DNA of 64,000 bases, from positions 680,937 to 744,936 of the forward strand of contig NZ_OBEH01000002.1 in assembly GCF_900215465.1 (NCBI RefSeq), given 5' to 3'. Shown piece after piece: positions 8,371-17,779 of the stretch; position 1 is the first letter of the stretch; each line of letters opens with the position of its first letter. The translations under genes were made by a program, and so were the position numbers. This DNA is from Flagellimonas pacifica. GTDB lineage: Bacteria > Bacteroidota > Bacteroidia > Flavobacteriales > Flavobacteriaceae. The notes beneath the pieces were generated by a model, which saw only the letters and a list, made by a program, of their open reading frames with translations, had not been told where the DNA came from and searched no databases.

Positions 8371-9632
8371 CTACTGTTCAAGATTTGTTTGAAATAACGT
8401 CGGTTTGATGGTCACCATGACCCAACCCCAATAATTGGTGTTATCGTCAAAATTGTTCTTTAGGAATTCCATTCCTTCGGAAGCAAATAAATGGGAATAT
8501 CCGGCTTTGATGTTGACATCCTTTTTGAAATTATAGTTGAGGACGAAATCTGCTTCTACCCCCAACTGTTTGGAATCGGTTGTTACTAAATCAGCAGCAG
8601 CAGAAAAATTATGGATACGTCCACTGAGGGAGGTCTTTTCTCCTAATCCAATTACAGAACCTACATATACATCCAAAAGTCCCACATTACCGGCGTGGTT
8701 GCCTACATAAAAGTAATCCATGAGTCCGTTGAACTTATGGTTGGTTCCGTAAAATGGTGTAAAGGCCTTATTTTCACCGTTGGATGGTGCTCCATTATCA
8801 TTGCCACTTATCAGTTCACCCCCAAGAATCAAAGACCATTTAGGCTCCACTTTATAACTAGCTTCCAGTGCCAGTAAATAAGCACTTAGGTCATTGTTGC
8901 CAACATCTTTTCCAAATTGATAATAGAGGCTGGCCCTCCAACCCAGCTTTTCTTCGGAGCTTTTAAGATGAGTTCCGATAGTCTGACTGAATCTTGTTTC
9001 ACTGTTATCTGTGTTTAGAGCATCAATAAATTGTAGCCCATTGTTCAAGAAAAGAAAACTGGCAGATACCCCTTCCCAGTCTTGATGAAACCACCCATAT
9101 TGTATGCTCTTATAGGTATTGGTTGTGAGTATATTATTTAGGTTGGCTTCGCCATCTTGATTGAAAGCTGCCCCCAAATGAAAACCAAAGTCATCTTTTT
9201 TGTATTTCAACACCGCTGCATCATGGCTTCTAGCTTGCTGTGCCCAAGCCACACCGCCAAAAATTCGTTGGTCATCATAGTTGAGCACTTGTCTTCCCAT
9301 TTTTACTGAAAATTCTGGAGAAAACAATAATTCACCCCAAGCTTGGTGTACGCCAAATCCATTACGATCAGCCCGATTCAATTGTGGGACATCTCCCATA
9401 CCCGAATATCCTGGACACTCAAATAGAAATTCAAATATTCATTTTTATAGCCCGCATTTAATCGTGTACGCTGTGAGACAAAAGCGGAAGGATCAGCATT
9501 ATCGGGGAAAAGCGATTGAAAACCGTGTCGAAACTCAAAACGAGGTCGTAATTCTGCATCAACCTTGACTTGCGCATGTGCAGCAAGTACTGTAAACAAA
9601 ACCAAAAACGAACATATTCTTATACGTTTCAT
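8371..9632 (-). pseudogene. Outer-membrane beta-barrel porin interrupted by a one-base frameshift
   Basis: The N-terminal part starts at 9632 (MKRIRICSFLVLFTVLAA signal, cleaved near AHA-Q) and reads to SVQDIRVW before going out of frame. The rest resumes in another frame as GDVPQLNRADRNGFG and runs to 8371. The break falls in a CCC run at 9395-9397 on the plus strand. One more C would restore the typical VWGDVPQLN motif and give a 420-residue protein. The barrel resembles the alginate-export/porin group of Bacteroidota. As first gene of the nap operon it may admit nitrate. The defect may be real, phase-variable or a sequencing error. Confidence 0.75.
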
Positions 9633-9757
9633 TTGGCTGGAGGTTGAAGATTGTGATGATTTGTTTGAATTTACAAAATTTTTGTAGAAAAATTCCATCA
9701 AGGTTGAAATATTTAGGGTTTATAACTTGACTGGGAATTTCCGATTTAAAAGAAACC

Positions 9758-9783
9758 CAAAACATGACAAACGTCATGTTTTG
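9758..9783. promoter_or_regulatory. Crp/Fnr-type palindrome between nap operon and pyruvate kinase
   Basis: The perfect arms CAAAACATGAC and GTCATGTTTTG are separated by 4 bp (AAAC). The core TGAC-N4-GTCA is the geometry used by FNR, DNR, NnrR and HcpR-type regulators. It lies 126 bp upstream of the porin/nap start and 104 bp upstream of the divergent gene at 9887, so it could control either or both in response to low oxygen or nitrogen oxides. Confidence 0.65.
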
Positions 9784-9886
9784 TTGAATAGGTTTATGTA
9801 TACTGGTGCTATTCCAAATAGAAGGAATCTATAAATAGAATGTATTTTTATACGTAACAAGGATTTTACTCTTTCAATCTTGATAA

Positions 9887-11707
9887 ATGGAAATAAAAAC
9901 AGAAAAAATAAACGAGATAATCTCCCAGATTGAAGCCATCTTAGAAGCTATTCACAAATCAGAACCAAATTATAAAGGTTTTTTGGAACGGGTAAACCCG
10001 GTATACGTAAAAAGCGCTAGAAATCTTGTACACTATACCACATTTAGAGCATTTGATTTAAGAACTACCCAAAAAAGATTAAAAAATATTGCGCTAACTC
10101 GACTCTCAAAAGCTGGAGGGCATCTAAAATCTAGCTTGTTGAAGACAAGGTATATTTTATATAGTTTGCTTGGCGAGCCCCCTACTTCAAATGGCAAGGC
10201 TGGTCTTTCCATAAAGAATGGCAAAAGGTTATTGACCCGAAACACAAAAGAACTTCTAGGTTATCGTTCCAAGGGACGAAGGGTTCGAATCATGGTAACC
10301 CAACCCACAGAAGCGGCTTATGATTACAAAATGGTATCTGACATGGTGAGCAATGGTATGAATTGTGCACGAATCAATTGCGCCCATGATGATCCGGAAA
10401 TTTGGGGGAAGATCATCGCCAATATTAAAAAAGCTTCTAAGGCATATGGGAAACAGATTAAAATTGCAATGGACCTTGCTGGCCCTAAAATAAGGACAGG
10501 GAGCATTACACCTGGACCAAAGGTTAGAAAGTTCGCACCAGATCGTGATGATTCTGGGAACATCATAAGTCCTGCCGAACTCATTTTCGTGCCAGAAATT
10601 ACAGAAGATTCTGAGCCCAATACCGTACCCGTTACTTTGGAATGGCTCAAAAAATTGAATCTGGGAGATGAATTGAGGCTAACGGACACACGAAACAAAT
10701 TAAGGCGAATAAAAATTGTAAAAACGGATGGGCTCCAAGTCCATGCTCATTGCTACGAAACTTCATACATCGGAACTGGGACTATCATCCGAAGTAAAAA
10801 TGGTGCGTTAGAGGATGTTGAGGTAGGTGAACTTCCTCAAATTGAGCAATATATTGTACTTAGAACTGGTGATCTACTAACCATAACCAAAGCGGATGTT
10901 GAAGGCAATCCTGCCAAATTTGATGAGGATGGGAAACTAGTTGAAAGTGCAAATATTTCTTGCCAATTACCAGAAGTTTTTGATGGCATAAAAAAGGATG
11001 AGGAGGTTCTGTTTGATGATGGGAAAATTGAAGGTCGTATAGAAAACGTATTCAATGACCGTTTTGAAGTGCGTATAACTCGAGCAAAAGAAAAAGGGTC
11101 TAAACTTAAGGCTGAGAAAGGAATGAACTTTCCAAATACAAATTTGAATATTAGTGGGCTAACCGCTAAGGACAAAGTGGATTTGGAGTTTATAGCAAAG
11201 CATGCAGATATTGTAAATTTTTCCTTTGTGAATTCCAAAAAAGACGTTGAGGAATTGTTGACAGAACTTGAAAAATTGGGCGTAACCAACAAATTGAGCA
11301 TCATTTTAAAAATAGAGACAAAAGCTGCATTTGATAATTTGACAGAAATACTTCTTACCGCGATGCAAGTGAAATACATTGGTGTAATGATAGCTAGGGG
11401 CGATTTGGCCGTAGAAACCGGATGGGATTCTATTGGAAAAGTTCAGGAGGAGATATTGGCCATATGCGAAGCCGCTCACGTTCCAGTAGTCTGGGCAACA
11501 CAAGTCTTAGAGAATTTCGCAAAAAAGGGACTCCCCTCTAGAGCTGAGATAACAGATGCTACTGCTTCCTTAAAAGCCGAATGTGTAATGTTGAACAAAG
11601 GTGCTTATATAAATGAGGTGCTGCAATTACTTAACAACATCCTATCCAACATGGAACGGTTTCACAACAAAAACGATGCAATGTTACCCAAAATGGAAAA
11701 AGCATGA
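9887..11707 (+). CDS. Atypical pyruvate kinase-like protein with N-terminal extension
   Basis: This 606-residue protein has a pyruvate kinase barrel from about residue 128. NGMNCARINCAHDDP holds the substrate Arg, KIAMDLAGPKIRTG follows, then SIILKIETKAAF (the Lys and metal-binding Glu signature), IARGDLAVE, and VVWATQVLENF with SRAEITDA. The typical C-terminal regulatory domain is missing. There is instead a roughly 125-residue helical N-terminal region and a longer middle domain. Canonical enzymes are about 475 residues. I expect phosphoenolpyruvate/ADP chemistry, but the divergent phosphate-binding segment (MVTQPTE in place of TIGPAS) leaves the activity open. Confidence 0.8.
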   Translation: MEIKTEKINEIISQIEAILEAIHKSEPNYKGFLERVNPVYVKSARNLVHYTTFRAFDLRTTQKRLKNIALTRLSKAGGHLKSSLLKTRYILYSLLGEPPTSNGKAGLSIKNGKRLLTRNTKELLGYRSKGRRVRIMVTQPTEAAYDYKMVSDMVSNGMNCARINCAHDDPEIWGKIIANIKKASKAYGKQIKIAMDLAGPKIRTGSITPGPKVRKFAPDRDDSGNIISPAELIFVPEITEDSEPNTVPVTLEWLKKLNLGDELRLTDTRNKLRRIKIVKTDGLQVHAHCYETSYIGTGTIIRSKNGALEDVEVGELPQIEQYIVLRTGDLLTITKADVEGNPAKFDEDGKLVESANISCQLPEVFDGIKKDEEVLFDDGKIEGRIENVFNDRFEVRITRAKEKGSKLKAEKGMNFPNTNLNISGLTAKDKVDLEFIAKHADIVNFSFVNSKKDVEELLTELEKLGVTNKLSIILKIETKAAFDNLTEILLTAMQVKYIGVMIARGDLAVETGWDSIGKVQEEILAICEAAHVPVVWATQVLENFAKKGLPSRAEITDATASLKAECVMLNKGAYINEVLQLLNNILSNMERFHNKNDAMLPKMEKA

Positions 11708-11764
11708 ATTGCTCCTGAGTTCTTAACCTTCTTTATTCTGGGATTAAAATGTTTTTTCGGACTC

Positions 11765-12448
11765 TTAAGTATTGTCGGATTCCCGTCCATTACGTTGGCT
11801 TATATATTTACCAACCACAGCAGCAGTTATGATAACCAAATAAAACTGTCCCATCAACCCAATTAGAACAGCCGCCTTTTGAGCAAGTGTGGTTATGGGT
11901 AAAATATCTCCATAGCCAATAGTAAGAATGGTTATAAAACTATAATAAAGTAGTCTCTCTGTGAGTTGCTCTGGTCCGTTTTCAATAAGAAACAAACCTT
12001 GGAAGGATTCTGGATAGGTCATTTCAATACTCAAGCAAATAAAGAAACCCAAAAAACCCAATGAGATATAACCACTTATCAAACCTAAAATCACATTTTT
12101 ATTGATTTTTTTGATGGACCATACCTGTGTTATGATCTCTAAGGTCACCACAATATAGAATAGGAAAAAAGCGGCCACTTGTAAATAATCATAGACCTTG
12201 GTCTCATGTTTTTCGAGCAATGTTGAACCAAATGCAAACAAGGTGACGGCCAAGAGAACCGTGAAAAACCATGTCAGCTTTTTTCTTTTGGAAATCAATA
12301 CTATCCCGGCGGCTAGATTTACAACAAAAAACAACGGAGCCAGAATTGCCTCGAAAAATATAGGAGGAAAAATTAGAGAACCAAACAGAATTGTGATCTG
12401 GCTAAAAAAGAAAATTTCAAATCTGTAACGGTAAAGCTCTTTAACCAT
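11765..12448 (-). CDS. Potassium channel family membrane protein
   Basis: This 227-residue protein has about six hydrophobic segments. The selectivity filter TIGYGD is at residues 176-181 and follows a pore helix (LLYYSFITIL). A last transmembrane helix, AAVLIGLMGQFYLVIITAAVVGKYI, follows. No cyclic-nucleotide-binding or RCK domain is present, and the C-terminal tail is short. It overlaps the end of the cyclase gene by 8 bp, which suggests translational coupling. K+ selectivity is inferred from the filter. Confidence 0.85.
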   Translation of the reverse strand: MVKELYRYRFEIFFFSQITILFGSLIFPPIFFEAILAPLFFVVNLAAGIVLISKRKKLTWFFTVLLAVTLFAFGSTLLEKHETKVYDYLQVAAFFLFYIVVTLEIITQVWSIKKINKNVILGLISGYISLGFLGFFICLSIEMTYPESFQGLFLIENGPEQLTERLLYYSFITILTIGYGDILPITTLAQKAAVLIGLMGQFYLVIITAAVVGKYISQRNGRESDNT

Positions 12449-13562
12449 AGTGCGCGATGGAATAAATCTTAATTTCTTTCTTTTTTCCTTTCAACAGTAC
12501 CTCACCGATGGGTTTGGATGAGAAAGTTTCTTTTACTGCCAAATCTTTCAACAGCTTTTCGGACAATAAAAAGTTCACGTTGTGTTTATTACACTCTGCC
12601 TGAATTCGTGCCGATGTATTGATGACATCTCCATGGTATGCTAATTCTTTCTTTATAAAACCTACTTCGGCAGCCATTAATGTACCGCCGTGCATTCCGG
12701 CCTTAAATTCTGGAAAGACTCCATATTTTCCCAAATAATAAGTGTTTCTCGACGCTCGTTTTACTTCAAAAGCAAAAAAAATCTCTATACAATTACTGTT
12801 GGACAATCCTCTTTTGTAAGACCAGCTTAAAACCGCTTCGTCCCCAACGTATTGGTAAATCTCTGCTTCATATTTTAGCACCACTTCATTAAGGTCGAAA
12901 AAACAATCTTGTATAAACTGACTGTACTTATGGTGACCCAACTGTTCCGCTATTGCAGTGGAATTTTTTAAATCCAAAAACATAAAAATACGGTCCTCTT
13001 CCTTCGGATTGCTATAGGCACCTCTTAACATTTTTAGAAAAACACCACTCCCAAATCGCTCCACCGCGATTTTTAAAGTGGAAAAAACAAGAGATGCAAT
13101 CAATATGTAAAAAAGCAAGCTCCAGACCACTTTTTCTCGTAGCCACCAGCCCAGTTCAACATCAATTTGAATAGAAGGGAACACCTTGGAAACTATGGTT
13201 GCAGTGATGCTGAGGACTGCAATAGTGAAGACAAATTCCGTAAAGGTCTTTACAATCAACATAAGACCTAGACTTAATCGTTTTGAAACAAGTTTGTCAA
13301 ATAAAAAATCTATGGAAGCGTAAAGCATTCCCAATACAGCTCCCATGGCACTAAAGGATGCCAAGGGTTTTAAAAAGCCAATCGGCCCAGCTATATCATC
13401 CATTACGGTAATCCCGTTTTCCTCATCCAGCCCAAAATATCGAAATATGGCAAAACAGGCTAAAGCAGCACTCCAAAAGATTATGGACTGCCATAGTAGA
13501 TTCAGGTAGCGTTTTAGGTTATGTCCCATAGCAAATGAACTACTCATCCAATAAAGCCTCAT
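12441..13562 (-). CDS. Membrane-bound class III adenylate/guanylate cyclase
   Basis: The N-terminal half (1-165) has about four membrane helices. The C-terminal class III catalytic domain starts near 190. Metal-binding aspartates are D197 (MFLDLKNST) and D241 (YVGDEAVLSW), and the transition-state pair is N315 and R319 in HGDVINTSARI. D312 sits where adenylate cyclases often have Asp, so cAMP is the better guess than cGMP. Starts at 13562, 13547 (MSSSF) or 13529 (MGHN) are possible, and the first two overlap the RND gene. The gene is coupled to the K+ channel downstream. Confidence 0.85.
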   Translation of the reverse strand: MRLYWMSSSFAMGHNLKRYLNLLWQSIIFWSAALACFAIFRYFGLDEENGITVMDDIAGPIGFLKPLASFSAMGAVLGMLYASIDFLFDKLVSKRLSLGLMLIVKTFTEFVFTIAVLSITATIVSKVFPSIQIDVELGWWLREKVVWSLLFYILIASLVFSTLKIAVERFGSGVFLKMLRGAYSNPKEEDRIFMFLDLKNSTAIAEQLGHHKYSQFIQDCFFDLNEVVLKYEAEIYQYVGDEAVLSWSYKRGLSNSNCIEIFFAFEVKRASRNTYYLGKYGVFPEFKAGMHGGTLMAAEVGFIKKELAYHGDVINTSARIQAECNKHNVNFLLSEKLLKDLAVKETFSSKPIGEVLLKGKKKEIKIYSIAHYG

Positions 13563-16500
13563 TAAACTTATATTCCTTATAACTTACCCTAAAGAGCGCA
13601 CTGTACAAAGCTGGTATGAACAATAGGGTAATTATGGTTCCAAATAGCAATCCGATCATGATGCTGACAGCCATCCCTTCCCACATTTCGCCTCCACTAA
13701 GGTAAAGCGGAATCAATCCCAATACTGTAGTAAAGGTGGCCAACAAAATAGGCCTGAATCTTTGCAGACAAGCCCCGATGACGGCATCCTGCTCGGTTCG
13801 GCCCAAGTCCCGCTGTTCAATTTCCATTCGGTCAATAAGCACAATGGCATTGTTAATTACGATTCCAGCCAAAGAAATAACACCTAAAAATGGCATAAAA
13901 CCAAATGCCTCCTGAAACACCAACAAACCTATAACAACCCCGATCACGGCCAAGGGGATGGTCAATACCACCATGGTCATTTTTCTAAAGGAATTGAATT
14001 GAATGATCAATAGCAAAACAATAATGAAGCCTGATATGGGTAGAAAACCAATTACAGAGCCCATGCTTTCCGCTGTACTTTCGGCGTCCCCTCCAAATTT
14101 ATAGGAATAGAGATCTGACCAGCTAGCAGATTCTTGCTCTAACCATGGGGTAATTTCTGCCGTAATGGCCGAGGCATTGGCTCCTTCACGCAATTCACTG
14201 TTTATGTTTATGGTACGGCGTAAGTCCAATCGCTTTATTTTGGAATACTGCCAAGCTGGAACAATGGATGCCACTTGCAACAATGGAACCGTCTTCCCGG
14301 AATTTTGCGAATACACATTCAAAGTTTCCAATGATGCCAGAGACTGCTGCTGTGATGCATCACTGCGCATAATAATGGGTATCGATTTATCTTCTTCCCG
14401 GTATTCCCCAGTTTGAAATCCATCTAAAACGGTTTGAAGTGAAGTGGCAATGTCTTCACTGGTCACTCCTGCGGTTTGTGCTCTATTCTGGTCAATTTCA
14501 ATTAGAAATTTTTTGCTCTTCGGACCCCAATCATCCTTTACATTTTTGGTCCCAACAATGCTTGCGAGCTTAAGTTTTATCCGCTCAGAAATTTTAGATA
14601 GTTCATCTGGGTCACTACCTGAAACTTTTATTTCTATTGGTACTCCGCCACCACCGGCTCCCAACGCTCCTACTTTGATGTCGGCATTGGCAAAACTATT
14701 GAAGGTAAATCTGTCCAATTTCTCAATCATCAAATTGTTTTCATTGAAGGAGGACGTGTTGACCAATATATGTGCATAGTTGGAGTTGGCCTCATCTGGA
14801 GAATATCCAAGATCATAAGATTCTGGCCCTTCACCGATATAGGAAGACCAATCGACCACACCTAAACTTCGATCAGTATTGGTTTTGAGCGAATCGGTCA
14901 TAAATTGCTCGATCCTTTGAACCACTTCGGTTGTGCGTTCAATCTTATTGCCTTCTGGTAGATTGATATCGATGGTGATCATATTTCGGTCACTATCCGG
15001 AAAAAAGATAAATGGAATTTTGGTAAAACCATATAGTGATATAAAAAAGGCAATGAATATGGCAATGATGACCTTGTACTTGTTTGCCAAGGCCATCAGA
15101 ATTAAATTTTTATAATAGCTTTTACATGCGTTGATGATTCTATCAACCAGACTTGGCTTTTTCTCTCCTTTAGGAGCGACTTTGAGGAACAGATAGCAAA
15201 ACATGGTAATCACGGTAAGGGCAATGATCCATGAAGATGTCAGTGCAATTGTAATCACCACGAAAATTGGCCCAACAATATCGCCCATTGTAGTGGGTGA
15301 CAAATAAAAGGCCAAAAAGGCTGCAGAAGTGGTAAGTGTTGATATGAGCAAGGGCATCCACAATTCTGAAAATGCCTCTATTGCCGCTTTCTTTTTTTCA
15401 ACACCTTGTTCCAATTTAACCATGATAGTCTCAGCAACTACAATGGCATTATCCACCAACATACCCAAGGCCATGATCAAAGCAGCCAGAGTAACTTGGT
15501 TAAGTCCAATATTCATTAGGCCCATAATCATCAACGTCATTATGGTAACAATTGGGATAAGACTGGCAATGACAAACCCTGTGCGGAACCCTAAAAAAAC
15601 AAGCATTACAAGCAACACAATGCTAATGGATTGCAAGAGGTTTACGATAAAGTCGCTTACTTTTACATCTATATAAGTGTCCAAAGAAGAAACACGGGTT
15701 AATTCCAATCCAACAGGAAGTTGCTTTTCCCAGCTATCCATAACTCCATTTACGGCTTCCCCAAGTGCCACAATATTCTTGTTTTCTTTCAAATTAACAT
15801 GTAACGAAATAGCATCTCTACCATTGATGCTTACAATTTGTTTGGGAGGGTCAATATAACCTTTGGAAACAGTCGTAATATCGCCTAGTTTTACCAATTG
15901 GGTACCATCTCCAACTGTTATCAACATATCTCTGATTGCTTCTACAGAGTCAAAATTTCCTGTAGGCTCCAGTATGATTCTTTCGTCGCCAACGTTTACC
16001 TGACCTCCTGAATTGAGAATATTGGTAACGGATATACTCTGTTGTAGTTTGGATGCGGAAAGTCCATATTCCTTAAGTCTCGTATTGTCGAATTCCACAA
16101 AAACCCGTTCTTCCTGAACTCCTCCCAATTCTACCTTGGCAGCATCAGGTAATTTTATAAGCTCATCCTTGATGTCATCCGCATATTCTTTCATTTCTGA
16201 ATACGAATACCCATCTGAGGTCAAGCCTACTACAATTCCATATACGTCCCCAACCCCATCATCATTCAAATTTGGCTTTACCCCATTGGGCAGTCCTTGA
16301 ATAGCATCGAGTTTTCTACGCAACCGATCCCAAACGGCCTGCATTTTTCCTTTGGGCACTTCATCTTTTAGGGTAACGCTAACAACAGAAAGTCCTGTTC
16401 TTGATGTGCTGGTGACCTCATCGAGTTCTGGAAGTTCCTGGGCCACTTTTTCAATTTTATCTGTGACCAATTGTTCAACACGTTCAGGACTGGCCCCCGG

Positions 16501-16653
16501 AAATGAGGAAACCACGGTTGCCACTCGTATTGTATATGGCGGCATACTATCCCTGGACAACCCAAAATACATGGAGATTCCCAGTAAAACAATTGTTGCC
16601 AGCACCATAAAGGTTATCCTGTTCTTTTCAATGGAAAACTTAGCTAAATTCAT
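13540..16653 (-). CDS. RND-family efflux pump permease
   Basis: This 1037-residue protein has the two-fold RND layout. A first membrane helix (ITFMVLATIVLLGISMYFG) precedes a large periplasmic domain, a helix bundle from about 335 with GLNQVTLAALIMALGMLVDNAIVV, a second periplasmic domain, and a second bundle with GFMPFLGVISLAGIVINNAIVLID. Asp in GMLVDNAI is the usual proton-relay area. It belongs to the AcrB/MdtB-like group and would export a substrate across the outer membrane with the adaptor and TolC partner upstream. The substrate is not shown. Confidence 0.93.
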   Translation of the reverse strand: MNLAKFSIEKNRITFMVLATIVLLGISMYFGLSRDSMPPYTIRVATVVSSFPGASPERVEQLVTDKIEKVAQELPELDEVTSTSRTGLSVVSVTLKDEVPKGKMQAVWDRLRRKLDAIQGLPNGVKPNLNDDGVGDVYGIVVGLTSDGYSYSEMKEYADDIKDELIKLPDAAKVELGGVQEERVFVEFDNTRLKEYGLSASKLQQSISVTNILNSGGQVNVGDERIILEPTGNFDSVEAIRDMLITVGDGTQLVKLGDITTVSKGYIDPPKQIVSINGRDAISLHVNLKENKNIVALGEAVNGVMDSWEKQLPVGLELTRVSSLDTYIDVKVSDFIVNLLQSISIVLLVMLVFLGFRTGFVIASLIPIVTIMTLMIMGLMNIGLNQVTLAALIMALGMLVDNAIVVAETIMVKLEQGVEKKKAAIEAFSELWMPLLISTLTTSAAFLAFYLSPTTMGDIVGPIFVVITIALTSSWIIALTVITMFCYLFLKVAPKGEKKPSLVDRIINACKSYYKNLILMALANKYKVIIAIFIAFFISLYGFTKIPFIFFPDSDRNMITIDINLPEGNKIERTTEVVQRIEQFMTDSLKTNTDRSLGVVDWSSYIGEGPESYDLGYSPDEANSNYAHILVNTSSFNENNLMIEKLDRFTFNSFANADIKVGALGAGGGGVPIEIKVSGSDPDELSKISERIKLKLASIVGTKNVKDDWGPKSKKFLIEIDQNRAQTAGVTSEDIATSLQTVLDGFQTGEYREEDKSIPIIMRSDASQQQSLASLETLNVYSQNSGKTVPLLQVASIVPAWQYSKIKRLDLRRTININSELREGANASAITAEITPWLEQESASWSDLYSYKFGGDAESTAESMGSVIGFLPISGFIIVLLLIIQFNSFRKMTMVVLTIPLAVIGVVIGLLVFQEAFGFMPFLGVISLAGIVINNAIVLIDRMEIEQRDLGRTEQDAVIGACLQRFRPILLATFTTVLGLIPLYLSGGEMWEGMAVSIMIGLLFGTIITLLFIPALYSALFRVSYKEYKFNEALLDE

Positions 16654-16674
16654 AGGTTGGTTTTAGTTAGGACA

Positions 16675-17760
16675 CTATTGCAATTTTACCTCTTGGCCAT
16701 CTAAAAGGGTCTGCAGGCCAGCTGTGGCAATCTTTTGTCCTTTGGTCAATCCAGTGGTTATTTCAAAACCATCAACCGATAGATTGCCAATCACAACGGG
16801 ATGTTTTTTTACTTTGGTCATATCTCCGCTCTCCTCAATCAAAAACACGAACCTTCCATTACTATCCTCGCCAACCGCATGGGTAGGTACCACTAACCTA
16901 TTTTCATTTAGTTCATGGTTACCAAAGTCAAAAGCCACATTAGCGGCCATACCACTTTTAATTGCTTCGCTTGGGTCAACAACAGTAGCTCTTACGGGAT
17001 ATGTAGCGGTATTTGAATCTACGGCCGGAGCTACCTCCGTAACCTTAGCCTTGAAAGTTTGGTCCGGTATTGAAGAAAAATCCACTGCAACCTCCATTCC
17101 TTCTTGCACTCCATTGATGACACTTTCAGGCAGACCCAGTGAAATTTCCATATCGGTTCCTGAATTAAGAATGGCCACGGCCTGGCCAGCTTGAATATTT
17201 TCATCTACCTCTGCTGAGATGGATGCAACGATGCCATCCTCAGGGGCATAAATGTAACCGTAGTTTATTTGGTCTTGTTGAATTTCCACACCTCTTTTTG
17301 CTGATTTATAGCTTTCTTCTGCATTTTTGAACGAGTTCTTCGCTGCCTCAAAATCACTTAACGATGTGCTTCCTTTTTCATATAAAGAACGAATCCTATT
17401 TAGATTCAATTTGCTGGTATTCATTTGTGATGCCGCACTGTTCAATTGTGTAACGGATTGTTCATAGGCTAGTCTGGCCTGCACATTATCCAATTTTCCC
17501 AGCAATTGCCCCTTTTTTACTTTTTGCCCAAGTTTCATGTCAAATTGGGTGATAATACCGGAGCTTCTGAAACTTAAATTGATGATTTTATCGGTACGTG
17601 CGGTTCCACTGAAGATTCTGACCCTTTCGCCACCCAGAAATCCTACTTCTTCATATTTGACCGGTCGTAAGAACTTTTCTTCCTTTTTTTGCTCGCCTCC
17701 GCAGGATAAAAGCAATCCTGCAAACAAACTGGACAAACTTAATTTTAATATGAATCTCAT
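16675..17760 (-). CDS. RND efflux periplasmic adaptor (membrane fusion) lipoprotein
   Basis: This 361-residue protein has a lipoprotein signal, LSSLFAGLLLSCGGEQ, with Cys20. Biotinyl-lipoyl-like half motifs (IITQFDMKLGQKVKKGQLLG and DGIVASISAEVDENIQAGQ) flank a coiled-coil hairpin (about 90-165, ending FKNAEESYKSAKRGVEIQQD). Beta-barrel and membrane-proximal domains follow. It bridges the RND pump to the outer-membrane channel. Short gaps of 21 bp and 19 bp to its neighbours support one operon. Confidence 0.92.
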   Translation of the reverse strand: MRFILKLSLSSLFAGLLLSCGGEQKKEEKFLRPVKYEEVGFLGGERVRIFSGTARTDKIINLSFRSSGIITQFDMKLGQKVKKGQLLGKLDNVQARLAYEQSVTQLNSAASQMNTSKLNLNRIRSLYEKGSTSLSDFEAAKNSFKNAEESYKSAKRGVEIQQDQINYGYIYAPEDGIVASISAEVDENIQAGQAVAILNSGTDMEISLGLPESVINGVQEGMEVAVDFSSIPDQTFKAKVTEVAPAVDSNTATYPVRATVVDPSEAIKSGMAANVAFDFGNHELNENRLVVPTHAVGEDSNGRFVFLIEESGDMTKVKKHPVVIGNLSVDGFEITTGLTKGQKIATAGLQTLLDGQEVKLQ

Positions 17761-17779
17761 CTCTAAGTGTTTTTGTCAG

